Positions 1 through 8,369 of a DNA stretch of 64,000 nt are shown piece by piece. This DNA comes from JAMDEO01 sp963775295 (GTDB taxonomy: Bacteria > Actinomycetota > Thermoleophilia > RBG-16-64-13): NCBI GenBank assembly GCA_963775295.1, contig CAVZIK010000006.1, forward strand, positions 2,852,001 to 2,916,000, in the 5' to 3' direction. A program made the translations under genes and the position numbers. The notes below the pieces were generated by a model. That model was not told where the DNA came from and made no database searches. It saw only the letters and a list, made by a program, of their open reading frames with translations. Positions within the stretch are counted from its first letter, which is position 1; every line of letters begins with the position of its first letter.

Positions 1-2420
1 GTGTTGATGGCGCCGCCCCGGTCGATCTCGCCGGGGACGATGGGATCGTATTTCGCCCCGTGATCGATCCCGACCGCTCCGGGAATGATGCGCTCAGTGA
101 TATAAGCACCGGCCAGCACGGTCCCTCGCTCGTTGAAGATGCTCACCACGTCGCCCTTCTTGATGCCCCGGGCTTTCGCGTCAACCGGGTGCATCCAAAG
201 CGGGTGATACTGATATCCGTCGGCGGCCCTAACCTTGCAGGTGTCTATCTCGCGGAACCACGTGATGTCGTCGTGCTGCGAGTGGACACCCCAACGCGGA
301 TGGTTGCTCATGACGAGAAGCGGATACTTCTTCGAGCGCTCGGTACCGATAGTCTCCTCGTGATACAGACCTTGGGGCACCCACTTCGGCACCGGCGGCC
401 GTTCCAGGTCATCGGGGAAGTGCTTGTCCAATCCGGTTGAGAAGAACTCAAGCTTGCCGGTGGGCGTCGAGAGAGGATGCTTATCGGGATCCTCATAGAA
501 CTTGATGAGCCCCGCGGGGATGTCCTCCCAACCCTCAGCAGGCGGAACCACGTAGTAGCCCTTCTTCTGTAAGTCTTCCCAGCTGATACGATCGGCCACC
601 CGGGATGTCTCGTAGCCCAGCTTGATAAGGTCCGCAATGCTCCTGCCCCCTGTGTATTCCTGGAGCAGGCCCAGACGCTCGGCGATCTTGCATACGATCT
701 CGTAATCGCTGAACGATTCCCCAAGCGGCTCGATACACCGCTCCTCCAGGAAGAGCATGTTCATCTGCCCGCTGCAGATGTCACTGCCGATGTCGTCCTC
801 CTCCAGCATGGTGTTGACGGGGAGGATAATATCCGCGAACAGGGCGTCATTCTCGATCCACGGATGTTGGCACAGGATGAACTCGATGTCCGGATGCCGC
901 GTTGCCCTGATGAAGTCGTTGCCGCAGTTCCAGCAGGTTATCCACGAGGGCGAGTCCGACCAGATCATGTGTATCTTGGAACAGCCGTCGGCGGGGTATT
1001 TGTAATGCACGAATTGGTCTTTGCGGTCGGCCATCTCGCTCTCGCAGCCGTACCAGTCGAGCGTACCCTCGAGTATGGCCTTGGGCACGAGGCTCTTGGG
1101 AATGAACGACGGATGGTTGGTCAACGTCGGCATGCTGCCCTGATATGCCTCGATGAGATCGGTCAACACCGCGGGCGCAGGCGGCGACATGTTGTCCATG
1201 AGATCGAGAAGGCTCCATTCGATCATCTTAGACTGGTTGCAGCCGGGCTTGCCCAGTCCCTGCATAGCTAGACAGATGACTTGCAGACGAGCCGGCTCCG
1301 TGGAGTATGGCCCGCGGATGCCCGGGCCTCCGTTTCCGATGACGATGGTGGTGGGCTTCGAGGCCCACTCGTCGGCGAGGGCCTTGATGGTACGGCTGGG
1401 CACGCCGGTGACGGGGGCGGCCCATTCGGGGGATTTGGCCACACCGTCCTCGCGCCCCATGACGTAGTCCTCGAACTTGTCCACCCCGTAGGCGTGAGTT
1501 TCGAGATACTCCTTGTCATACGTGCCCTTCTCGAACCACCGGTAGCAGATGGCGAGATAGAGAGCAGCATCGGTATTGGGCAGGATGGGGATCCATTTGT
1601 CGGCATGGACGGCGTTGGCATAGTTGCAGTCCGGGCAGACAAAGATCTGTTTGATGCCCAACTCGGTCCACCAGTAGCTGAGCCTGCTGGGCAGTTGACC
1701 ACCCCAGCCCCACGGCGTGACCTCCAAGTCGCAGCCCCAGTGAAGGATCAATTCCGTATTCTTGGCGATGTCGTACAGGAGGTTCTTCTGCGGCATCTGC
1801 TGGCCTACAGGCTCACAGCCCCACACGTGCTTCGATCCCCACCACCAACCTTCCCAGCTATCCGGGTCGCGTATCTGCAGCGTGTAGCCGCCCCAAAGAG
1901 TGAGGAGTTTGCGCATGCAGCCGTGAGGACCATGAACTACCTTGTTCTCGCCATGCTGGTCCGATTGGCTGAACAGCGCTGTGGGACCGTATGTCTCCTT
2001 GACGCGCGCCATCTCGCTCGTGATGGTGTCGAGAGCTTCATCCCAGCTTATGCGCACGTACTTGCTCACGCCCCGGTTCTGTGGGTTGCGCTCGCCATTT
2101 GGATCCCAATCGATCCGCTTCATGGGATGACGTATGCGTCCCGGCGAGTACACCCTCTTCTTGTACGCGATGGAAAGCGGAGGAACGAGGCTCTTCTCAC
2201 TCGGCTCGAAGGTCTTCCCCCGAGCCTTCATCACCCAAGGCTTAACTTCCTCTTTGGTGTACTGCTCGTAGTAGCGGGCGGGACGAATGCGGATGATCCG
2301 GCCGTCCTTGACGTCCACCATTGAGGCGTTGGCGCCGTTGAAGGCACCGCACCAACTGAGATCGCGGACAATGGTCGTCTCCCCGGCCGCGTTCGGTGGT
2401 CTCTTGACGTATTCCCCCAT
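1..2420 (-). CDS. Transhydroxylase-like molybdopterin oxidoreductase, large subunit (partial, 3' end off window)
   Basis: Large bis-molybdopterin subunit of the pyrogallol-transhydroxylase branch of the DMSO reductase family. About 806 codons are visible, against about 875 for the family, so the C-terminus lies beyond the left edge. The ATG at 2420 has GGAGG five bases upstream. There is no twin-arginine signal, so it should act in the cytoplasm. It shows DPNGER near residue 100, PDSWEGWWWG with Ser188 at the position of the Mo-ligand serine, an NCGN motif, and cofactor-binding IDRGGAINT at the cut end. It is much closer to the large subunit at 56841-59465 than to athL at 5465-8065, and it lacks the substrate-pocket Tyr-Arg pair of true transhydroxylase. 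Its substrate is therefore unknown; another hydroxylated aromatic is an inference. A partner small subunit may be the gene at 2799-3638 or one beyond the edge. Confidence 0.85.
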   Translation of the reverse strand, partial: MGEYVKRPPNAAGETTIVRDLSWCGAFNGANASMVDVKDGRIIRIRPARYYEQYTKEEVKPWVMKARGKTFEPSEKSLVPPLSIAYKKRVYSPGRIRHPMKRIDWDPNGERNPQNRGVSKYVRISWDEALDTITSEMARVKETYGPTALFSQSDQHGENKVVHGPHGCMRKLLTLWGGYTLQIRDPDSWEGWWWGSKHVWGCEPVGQQMPQKNLLYDIAKNTELILHWGCDLEVTPWGWGGQLPSRLSYWWTELGIKQIFVCPDCNYANAVHADKWIPILPNTDAALYLAICYRWFEKGTYDKEYLETHAYGVDKFEDYVMGREDGVAKSPEWAAPVTGVPSRTIKALADEWASKPTTIVIGNGGPGIRGPYSTEPARLQVICLAMQGLGKPGCNQSKMIEWSLLDLMDNMSPPAPAVLTDLIEAYQGSMPTLTNHPSFIPKSLVPKAILEGTLDWYGCESEMADRKDQFVHYKYPADGCSKIHMIWSDSPSWITCWNCGNDFIRATRHPDIEFILCQHPWIENDALFADIILPVNTMLEEDDIGSDICSGQMNMLFLEERCIEPLGESFSDYEIVCKIAERLGLLQEYTGGRSIADLIKLGYETSRVADRISWEDLQKKGYYVVPPAEGWEDIPAGLIKFYEDPDKHPLSTPTGKLEFFSTGLDKHFPDDLERPPVPKWVPQGLYHEETIGTERSKKYPLLVMSNHPRWGVHSQHDDITWFREIDTCKVRAADGYQYHPLWMHPVDAKARGIKKGDVVSIFNERGTVLAGAYITERIIPGAVGIDHGAKYDPIVPGEIDRGGAIN

Positions 2421-2434
2421 GTCGACCTCCATCT

Positions 2435-2478
2435 ACTTATTAATAAGTGAACGCTAATAAACGAAAGACACTCTGTCA
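2435..2478 (-). promoter_or_regulatory. Putative promoter -35 with 14-bp perfect palindromic operator
   Basis: Reading on the minus strand, a consensus TTGACA (2473-2478) lies upstream of the large-subunit gene starting at 2420. The perfect palindrome ACTTATTAATAAGT (2435-2448) lies between it and the GGAGG ribosome site. No good -10 box is obvious at the ideal spacing. The palindrome would fall near the transcription start, where a repressor would block initiation. A TetR-type dimer would suit a site of this size, but that is inference. Confidence 0.4.
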
Positions 2479-2561
2479 ATAGGCCCGAGCGAAGATCATC
2501 GGCACTCACACCATATCCCATGCAAGGCCGCTCGTTCGGAAGCCGGCCCGCTGGGGGCCAA

Positions 2562-2600
2562 GTGAAGGGGCCCGCCTCTTCGCGAGGCGGGCCCCTTCAC
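2562..2600 (-). terminator. Strong hairpin, probable terminator after the small-subunit gene
   Basis: A 17-bp perfect stem (arms 2562-2578 and 2584-2600) with a TTCGC loop. It lies downstream of the minus-strand gene ending at 2799 and upstream of the gene starting at 2420. There is no long T-run. It separates the two transhydroxylase-like genes into different transcription units, or reduces read-through between them. Apart from this and the promoter/palindrome, the 2421-2798 gap shows nothing else. Confidence 0.7.
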
Positions 2601-2798
2601 TCCACTTTCTGCGTCTCACAAAAGGCCACGGGAGTTAGCAACTGCCGAAGAATGACTCCGCGCTGTCAGGACGCGACGGCCGCGGACGAGACACGAAACG
2701 CAGGGAGAGCGAGTAGCAGCGCTATTTGCACGACCGAGGAGGCTCCATCGTGCCGGCCTCGTGTCTTGGCCGCCATGGCCTCGTTCTTCAGCGGCCTC

Positions 2799-3638
2799 CT
2801 AAGCCTTCTCGAGGAAGATCGTTCCCAAGTTGATGCTGTCGTCGACCTTTACCGTCTGGGTGTAGGGCTTATACCCGGGAGCCTCTACGGTGACCACGTA
2901 CTCTTTGCCCGGATCGAGCTTATCGACCACGAACTCGCTGTAGTTGTTGGCCAGGCCCTCGCCCACTATGGCGCCATTCGACTGCACGGTGACCTTGGCA
3001 CCCTCGGCACACTCGTCGGTGTCCTTGTAGACGGCACTGCCCGAGACGAAGACTTTCTCCCACTTGTACAGGTTCTTGTACCAAACCCGTGGCTCGGTGC
3101 CGAGTCCGGCCTTATAGGCTTCCAGGCCCTCGGCGATGGCCATTTGGGCTACTTCCGCGTCATCGCCCAGAACCAGCTTGATGGCGCCCGTAGGACACAC
3201 CTGCGAACATCGGGTCTCGGTCCACCCTTGATCGATCAGATGCGCGCACCCGGTGCATTTCTGGGCTAGGTTGGCTTCTTTGTTCCAGTAGATCGCGCCA
3301 TACGGGCAGGTGTCGACGATTTCCGGATGACCTTTGGCCTTATCCGGAGCGATGATCACCAAGCCGTCTTCACGCTTATACACTGTTCCGGCAGGAGAGT
3401 CTCTGATGCAGGGGGCGTCATCGCAATGCATGCAGGGCATGGGCAGGTAGGCGACCTGCACGATGGGGTACTGACCCCTTTCCTTGCGCTCGATGTTCAT
3501 CCAACGCTGACCCGCCCACGGCTGTGCGGCCGAATAGGGAGGAAAGTCGTTACCGACAAACTCGTCCTTGTCCGCCAGAAAGCAGTTGTTGCAGTCGTGG
3601 CAGAGGGCGACGTCGATGATCAGGTTCCATTTCTTCAC
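2799..3638 (-). CDS. Transhydroxylase-like small subunit (ferredoxin domains plus C-terminal beta-barrel domain)
   Basis: Electron-transfer subunit of 279 aa, close to the 274 aa of the Pelobacter acidigallici small subunit. The start is a GTG at 3638 with GGGAGGGAG upstream; a longer ATG reading from 3713 has no such site. Cysteine groups CHDCNNC, CMHCDDAPC, the DTCPYGAIYWN segment and CTGCAHL give three predicted [4Fe-4S] clusters, though cysteine spacing differs from classic polyferredoxins. Residues from about 195 onward (EGAKVTV, YVVTVEAPGY) form the transthyretin-like barrel found in AthS. It is a paralogue of athS at 4536-5417. It may pair with the large subunit starting at 2420, although a hairpin lies between them. 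Confidence 0.85.
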   Translation of the reverse strand: MKKWNLIIDVALCHDCNNCFLADKDEFVGNDFPPYSAAQPWAGQRWMNIERKERGQYPIVQVAYLPMPCMHCDDAPCIRDSPAGTVYKREDGLVIIAPDKAKGHPEIVDTCPYGAIYWNKEANLAQKCTGCAHLIDQGWTETRCSQVCPTGAIKLVLGDDAEVAQMAIAEGLEAYKAGLGTEPRVWYKNLYKWEKVFVSGSAVYKDTDECAEGAKVTVQSNGAIVGEGLANNYSEFVVDKLDPGKEYVVTVEAPGYKPYTQTVKVDDSINLGTIFLEKA

Positions 3639-3830
3639 TAGTTTCTCCCTCCCATTTCTCCACCTGGATGAGCCAGGAGTGGTTGGCCGTGGTGTTTCAT
3701 GAAGGCGCGACACGCCTCTCGGGCGCCCTTATGTTGACACATCCCACCGTGTCCGGCGAGTACCCCGGCCTGCCCGCAGGCAGACAGCACGCACATGGGA
3801 ACCGGACGGAACGTGCCTGTGATGAGACGA

Positions 3831-4391
3831 TCAAACGCCCGTGGCGAGCGACTTGCCGGCCTCGTAGGCCTGGATCTTCAACTCGGCATCTCGGTCCGCC
3901 GTCTCCGGGTCGTTCGCGTTGGTGCACACGATGTTTGCCGCCCATTCGAAGCCGAACCAGGGAAATATGGCCGCGGTGTATTGGAAATACGACTCAAACA
4001 AGGTTCGATCTTCCATCCCCTGGCTGTAGACGGTAACCAGCTTCTTCGAGCCGAACCGAGGCTTGTAGTGTGGATCGGTGAGAGGAAACAGTCGGTCGTA
4101 AAGATTCTTCACCGGGCCCGTCATCTGCATCATATAGATGGGAGAGCCGATCACCACTGCATGGGCCTTCTTTACGTCCTGGAGCGCCTTGTGCAGCTCG
4201 TCATTGATTGCGCAGTCATCGTGCAGACGGCAGTAGAAGCAGCTCTGGCAGGCCATGAACTTCATCTTGAAAAGCGTGTACCAATGCACCTCGGCCCCGC
4301 CGTCCCGGGCGCCCTTGGCCACGATATCCAGAAGAGTGGACGTGTTGCCATCCATCCGGGGACTCCCGTTGAAGATTACGATGTCTTTCAC
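3831..4391 (-). CDS. Iron-sulfur flavoprotein (NADPH-dependent FMN reductase family)
   Basis: A flavodoxin-like protein of 186 aa from a GTG at 4391 (GGAAAG upstream); an in-frame start at 4457 is possible but has no clear ribosome site. FNGSPR near the N-terminus is the FMN phosphate loop. MACQSCFYCRLHDDC gives the compact Cx2Cx2Cx5C motif that binds a [4Fe-4S] cluster in Methanosarcina-type Isf proteins. GSPIYMMQMTGPVKNLYDRL is the typical flavin-contact segment. It lies between the athLS operon and the second small-subunit gene, so a role in passing electrons to or from the molybdoenzymes is plausible, but no substrate can be read from the sequence. Confidence 0.85.
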   Translation of the reverse strand: MKDIVIFNGSPRMDGNTSTLLDIVAKGARDGGAEVHWYTLFKMKFMACQSCFYCRLHDDCAINDELHKALQDVKKAHAVVIGSPIYMMQMTGPVKNLYDRLFPLTDPHYKPRFGSKKLVTVYSQGMEDRTLFESYFQYTAAIFPWFGFEWAANIVCTNANDPETADRDAELKIQAYEAGKSLATGV

Positions 4392-4472
4392 AGTAGGTCT
4401 TTCCTTTGCTGGGCCGGGCTCGCCCTTCGGCCGATCCCATCCCGGAGACATTGCCACCGGTAACGTTCGGTC

Positions 4473-4514
4473 AAATAGAGAAAGATGGAGGGCTTTGCTG
4501 CAAAGCCCTCCATC
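4473..4514 (-). terminator. Rho-independent terminator of the athL-athS operon
   Basis: A 14-bp perfect stem (4484-4497 with 4501-4514) and a CTG loop, 22 bases past the athS stop. On the minus strand it is followed by TTTCTCTATTTG, a T-rich tract. This is the clearest intrinsic terminator in the region. Confidence 0.8.
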
Positions 4515-4535
4515 AGCATTACATCTGAAGCGTGG

Positions 4536-5417
4536 CTACAATTCGATAAACCCCAGGTTCTCCGAACTGTTGTCGATGGTGACAACCCTAGAGGTCTTCC
4601 TCCCGTCGGCGTCGACTTCCAAGCTATATTCACCGTTCTGGAGTCCGTCGAACTTGAACTCCCCGAAGAAGTTGGTCGTCCGAGTGGCGAGAGTAGAGGT
4701 ATCGAGGCAGTTGGCCACGCCGGCACCGGAGAGGTTGCAAACAATGCCGCCCTCTTTCGAGTGCAGGGTAACGGTCGCCCCTTCAAAGCAATCGCCGTCG
4801 ACCAAGACGCCAGCGGTGATGAAGTTCTTCACGAACTTGTACAAGTTCTTGTAGAGGGTGCGCGGTTTCGTCTCAAGCTCGGGGAGATAGGCTTCCAGAT
4901 CTTCGGCCGCGATCATCTTCTCCATCTCTTCCGGCTCGACGAAATAGGTGGCCATGGCCTCGGTGGGACACGAATGCGTGCACCGGGTGGTGTGCGGCTT
5001 CCATGTGGGATCGTCGATCAAGTGCGCGCAGAAGATGCACTTCTGGGGCAACTGCTTCTCTTCGTTCCAATAGATGGCGCCATAAGGGCAAGTGTCGAGC
5101 AACTCCTTACGGCCCTTGGCTTTTTCCATGTCGATCATCACTATGCCGTCGGGGCGGTAGTAGATAGCGCCGTTCGAGGCCTCTACACAGGGGGCCTTGG
5201 CGCAATGTTGGCACGGCATGGGGAGGTACGCTACGTCGTTACGCGAATACTGTCCGCGCTCACGCCGCAGGATGTTCACCCAGCGATGGCCGTGCCGCGG
5301 CTGCGCAGCCGTGTAACCGGGCCAATCGTTGCCGACGAACTCGTCCTTGTCGGCCATAAAACAGTTATTGCAGTCGTGGCACTTGGCCACGTCTATAACC
5401 TTATACCATTGCTTCAC
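4536..5417 (-). CDS. athS: Pyrogallol-phloroglucinol transhydroxylase, small Fe-S subunit
   Basis: Small subunit of the transhydroxylase that isomerises pyrogallol to phloroglucinol with 1,2,3,5-tetrahydroxybenzene as cosubstrate. The 293-aa product starts at a GTG (5417) with AAGGAG upstream. It follows the P. acidigallici AthS pattern almost throughout: VIDVAKCHDCNNCF, RRERGQYSRNDV, KELLDTCPYGAIYWNEE, and the C-terminal barrel with NFFGEFKFDGLQNGEYS ending in NLGFIEL. Twelve or more cysteines in the N-terminal 180 residues would bind three [4Fe-4S] clusters. It is about 20 residues longer than the Pelobacter protein because of an insertion near residues 225-245 in the barrel. It lies 47 bases after athL and shares its terminator, so the two form one operon. 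Confidence 0.93.
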   Translation of the reverse strand: MKQWYKVIDVAKCHDCNNCFMADKDEFVGNDWPGYTAAQPRHGHRWVNILRRERGQYSRNDVAYLPMPCQHCAKAPCVEASNGAIYYRPDGIVMIDMEKAKGRKELLDTCPYGAIYWNEEKQLPQKCIFCAHLIDDPTWKPHTTRCTHSCPTEAMATYFVEPEEMEKMIAAEDLEAYLPELETKPRTLYKNLYKFVKNFITAGVLVDGDCFEGATVTLHSKEGGIVCNLSGAGVANCLDTSTLATRTTNFFGEFKFDGLQNGEYSLEVDADGRKTSRVVTIDNSSENLGFIEL

Positions 5418-5464
5418 TTCGCTGACTCCTTATCGGTCATGCACATACGGTCGATGGTCCTGGC

Positions 5465-8065
5465 TCACTCGGTCTCGTAGATGCCGCCGTCCCACTTCTC
5501 GACTTCGACCTGCGCCGTGTTGGGAGCCATGCCGGAAGCGTACTTGGACATGTACCGATCGGGCGACAGGATGTTCATACAACCGCCGCGATCTGCGGAC
5601 TTACCGGGTTTCCCCAGCGGGTTGTATTCGGCGCACGACTCGTAGGTGTGCACCGTCCCGGGCTGCGTCCGCTCCCCCACCTGCGCGCACACGATGACGG
5701 AACCGCGATCATTGTAGGCGCGGACCAAGTCACCGCTCTTGATGCCGCGGGCGGCCGCGTCGACGCTGTTGATCCGGATGATCCAGTAGTAATGACCGTC
5801 CACCAGGACACGATGGTCCTTGATGTCGTTCATGAAGCTGTCCTTGCCGTCACCCATGGTGTGGAAGGAGAACCTTGGGTGGGGAGCCAGCATTCCCAGC
5901 GGGTACTTCTTGGCGAGTTCGCAGTGCGGACCTTCCCAGGCCGGCACGTAGGTGTGCATGGCCGGGCGGTACTCATCCACAAAGCCTTGCTCCTCGAAGT
6001 TCTTGAGGCTGGTGGCGATGAATTCAATCTTGCCCGTACTGGTCTGCAGGCCCTTGCGACCAACCTGGTTGTTGAGGTGCGGACCCCAGTCGGGAGTGTC
6101 CTTCTCGCGGTCCTCGGCAAACCAGCGCAAAGCAGGCGTCATCTTGCGGGTCGGGTTGTCGGGCACGATGAAGTACCCCTTTTCCTTGAACTCCGCGAAG
6201 GTCATGTGCTTCGGCATGTCGGTGGCGTTGTAGTATTGCTCGACCCATTCGAGGTCGGTCTTGCCTTCGCTGAACATCGGGCCGATGTTCAGCTTATCGG
6301 CCACCAGACAGAAGATTTCGTAGTCCGACTTGGAATCGCCGATCGGCTCGATGCACTTGGCCTGTAGAGAGATGACGCGATGGTTGCATTGGGCGTACGT
6401 GTCGGGAATGTAACCCGAGCAGTTGGCGAACTCAGAGATGTCCCAGCGCTCGAAGTTGGTGCAAGCCGGCATGATGATGTCGGCGAAAGGCACTTCACCC
6501 TCGAACCAGATGGACTGGCTAACCACGAACTCGAGACTGGGATGGGTGTACATCTGAGCATAGCGGTTGGTCGCCGTCATGGTGCCGATCCACGGACCGC
6601 CGTACTTCCACATCATCTTGATCTTCGGATAGCCCGGGGCCGGGTACTGGTACTGATGCATCTGATGCTGGATATCGCCCCCGGCGAAACCTTTACCCGA
6701 CCACTGAAACTTGCCCTCCATGATGCACTCGGGCACCTTCAGACGCGGAATATGCTGGCCTGGAGAGGTGTTGATGTTAGACGGGGACGGGAAGGTGGTC
6801 TTGCCGTCGAACATCCGCCACGCGAACTTGAAACCCGCGGCCGAGTTCTCGCAGTCACCGGAGATACCGCCCTCGGCGTAACCGGGGAAGTAGAACTCGG
6901 TATCGACGGGTGTGCCCTGAGTGGTCGACCAGATGTTGGAACCCGGCTTGCCCATGCCCTGCATGGTTGCGAGAGCGATCATGCCGCGGCTCCACTCAAT
7001 GCCGTGGGAAGCGCGGCAAGCTCCGCCCCAACCGCCGAGCCCACCGGCGGCCAGGTAGGTATTCTTCTTGGCCCATTCGCGGGCGAGCGCCCGGATCTCG
7101 CACGCCGGCAGTCCGGACTCGGCCTCGGCCCATTCGCAGGTCTTGGGAACGCCGTCTGTCTTGCCCAGAACGTAGTCGGCCCATTCGTCGAACCCATGGG
7201 CGTGAGTGGCTACGTATTCCTTGTCATATGTGCCTTCGCTCAGCCAGGTGTAGGCGATAGCGAAGGAGAGGGCATGGTCGGTGCCGATCTTGGGCGAGAG
7301 CCACTTGTCGCCGATGAGCCCTGCGGTGTGATTGTAGAATGGGTCTATGAAGACCATCTTGACGCCGAGTTCCTTGAGCCAATAGCGGCGGACAGTGGAC
7401 TCGTGCGCCGCGTAAATGCCGGTATTGGTCTCAGGATCCGATGACCAGAACACGATCATCTCGGCGTTTTTCAGACCATCTTCCAGGAGGTCGTACTGCT
7501 CGGGGTTGCCGAGGCGCCAGCTGAAGCCCCACATATGCATACCGCCCCAGTGCCAGCCTTCCCAGCTGTCCGGGTTGTGATCGGCGTACGTGAAGCCCAT
7601 CATGTTCATGAAGCGGAAGTACGTGCTGTGTCGATAGCCCACGTTCCCCCACATATGGTGAGAGCTCGGGCTGGACACGATTGCGGCAGGACCAGCTTCC
7701 CGCTTCACGCGATTGATCTCGTTGACCACGATGTCCGTGGCCTCATCCCACGAAATCGGCTCGTATCCCGATACGCCGCGGTTCTGAATGTTGCGCTCAC
7801 CGTTGGGGTCGAAGTCCACGCGCTTCAGCGGGGTCTTGATCCGCTTGTCGGAATAGATCATGGACTTGAATCCGGCCGTATAGACCGAGTACGTCGTCTT
7901 GCGCGGAGGAGTAAAGGTCTTCCCCCTGGCCTCGATCTTCCACGAAGCCGCATCCACGCTATCGTCGAGATCCATCGGGGTCATCCTGATGATCTTGTCG
8001 TCTTTGACGTAGACAAAGACGGGCCCCCCCGTCGATGAGTTCGTCAAGCGAACTACGTCACCCAT
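5465..8065 (-). CDS. athL: Pyrogallol-phloroglucinol transhydroxylase, large molybdopterin subunit
   Basis: Catalytic subunit (EC 1.97.1.2), 866 aa, starting at ATG 8065 with GAGAGGTG just upstream. From memory of the P. acidigallici structure, residues around the Mo site are His144, Tyr152, Arg153, Asp174, Ser175 (Mo ligand), Trp176, Trp354, Tyr404, Phe468, Cys557 and Tyr560. With a constant offset of eight, this protein has His136, Tyr144, Arg145, Asp166, Ser167, Trp168, Trp346, Tyr396, Phe460, Cys549 and Tyr552, so every one is kept. Long blocks such as ADHNPDSWEGWHWGGMHMWG also look nearly unchanged. There is no export signal. This makes a genuine transhydroxylase very likely, unlike the two divergent paralogues at 1-2420 and 56841-59465. 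Confidence 0.95.
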   Translation of the reverse strand: MGDVVRLTNSSTGGPVFVYVKDDKIIRMTPMDLDDSVDAASWKIEARGKTFTPPRKTTYSVYTAGFKSMIYSDKRIKTPLKRVDFDPNGERNIQNRGVSGYEPISWDEATDIVVNEINRVKREAGPAAIVSSPSSHHMWGNVGYRHSTYFRFMNMMGFTYADHNPDSWEGWHWGGMHMWGFSWRLGNPEQYDLLEDGLKNAEMIVFWSSDPETNTGIYAAHESTVRRYWLKELGVKMVFIDPFYNHTAGLIGDKWLSPKIGTDHALSFAIAYTWLSEGTYDKEYVATHAHGFDEWADYVLGKTDGVPKTCEWAEAESGLPACEIRALAREWAKKNTYLAAGGLGGWGGACRASHGIEWSRGMIALATMQGMGKPGSNIWSTTQGTPVDTEFYFPGYAEGGISGDCENSAAGFKFAWRMFDGKTTFPSPSNINTSPGQHIPRLKVPECIMEGKFQWSGKGFAGGDIQHQMHQYQYPAPGYPKIKMMWKYGGPWIGTMTATNRYAQMYTHPSLEFVVSQSIWFEGEVPFADIIMPACTNFERWDISEFANCSGYIPDTYAQCNHRVISLQAKCIEPIGDSKSDYEIFCLVADKLNIGPMFSEGKTDLEWVEQYYNATDMPKHMTFAEFKEKGYFIVPDNPTRKMTPALRWFAEDREKDTPDWGPHLNNQVGRKGLQTSTGKIEFIATSLKNFEEQGFVDEYRPAMHTYVPAWEGPHCELAKKYPLGMLAPHPRFSFHTMGDGKDSFMNDIKDHRVLVDGHYYWIIRINSVDAAARGIKSGDLVRAYNDRGSVIVCAQVGERTQPGTVHTYESCAEYNPLGKPGKSADRGGCMNILSPDRYMSKYASGMAPNTAQVEVEKWDGGIYETE

Positions 8066-8303
8066 ACGTCACCTCTCTCTGGCTCTGGTGCAAACATGTG
8101 CCGCTCAACGCGATCGAGCAGCTTCCCTCTGATGATGCTGGCTCGCCAGCAATCCCATCTTTACTATACAGCCTGAAAAATCATCCCCCTGGTTTCAGGG
8201 CCTCGTGACTCATAAATGATGGACCGCTAAGTGGTAGCCTGTTCCACTCTCCGGAATTGCGTGTTTGGAACGTGCCGGGGTCTGTCCGCTGCTCGTTTCA
8301 TCC
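8066..8303. other. Upstream region of athL
   Basis: No coding signal. On the minus strand there is a TGTATAGT element (possible extended -10) about 110 bases before athL and a small stem CCCTG-AAAC-CAGGG at about 8191-8204 just upstream of it. No convincing -35 box and no sigma-54 element were seen. Confidence 0.3.
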
Positions 8304-8342
8304 AAAAAAGGCGGCCCCGACGCAACTGCGCCGAGGCCGCCT
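8304..8342 (-). terminator. Terminator of the BKACE-SDR-dehydrogenase gene set
   Basis: Imperfect 15-bp stem (AGGCGGCC arm at 8309-8316, GGCCGCCT arm at 8335-8342) starting 28 bases past the stop at 8370. On the minus strand it is followed by six T (8304-8309). It separates this gene set from athL. Confidence 0.75.
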
Positions 8343-8369
8343 ACCAAACCGTTCCTCTTGCTCCTGGAC

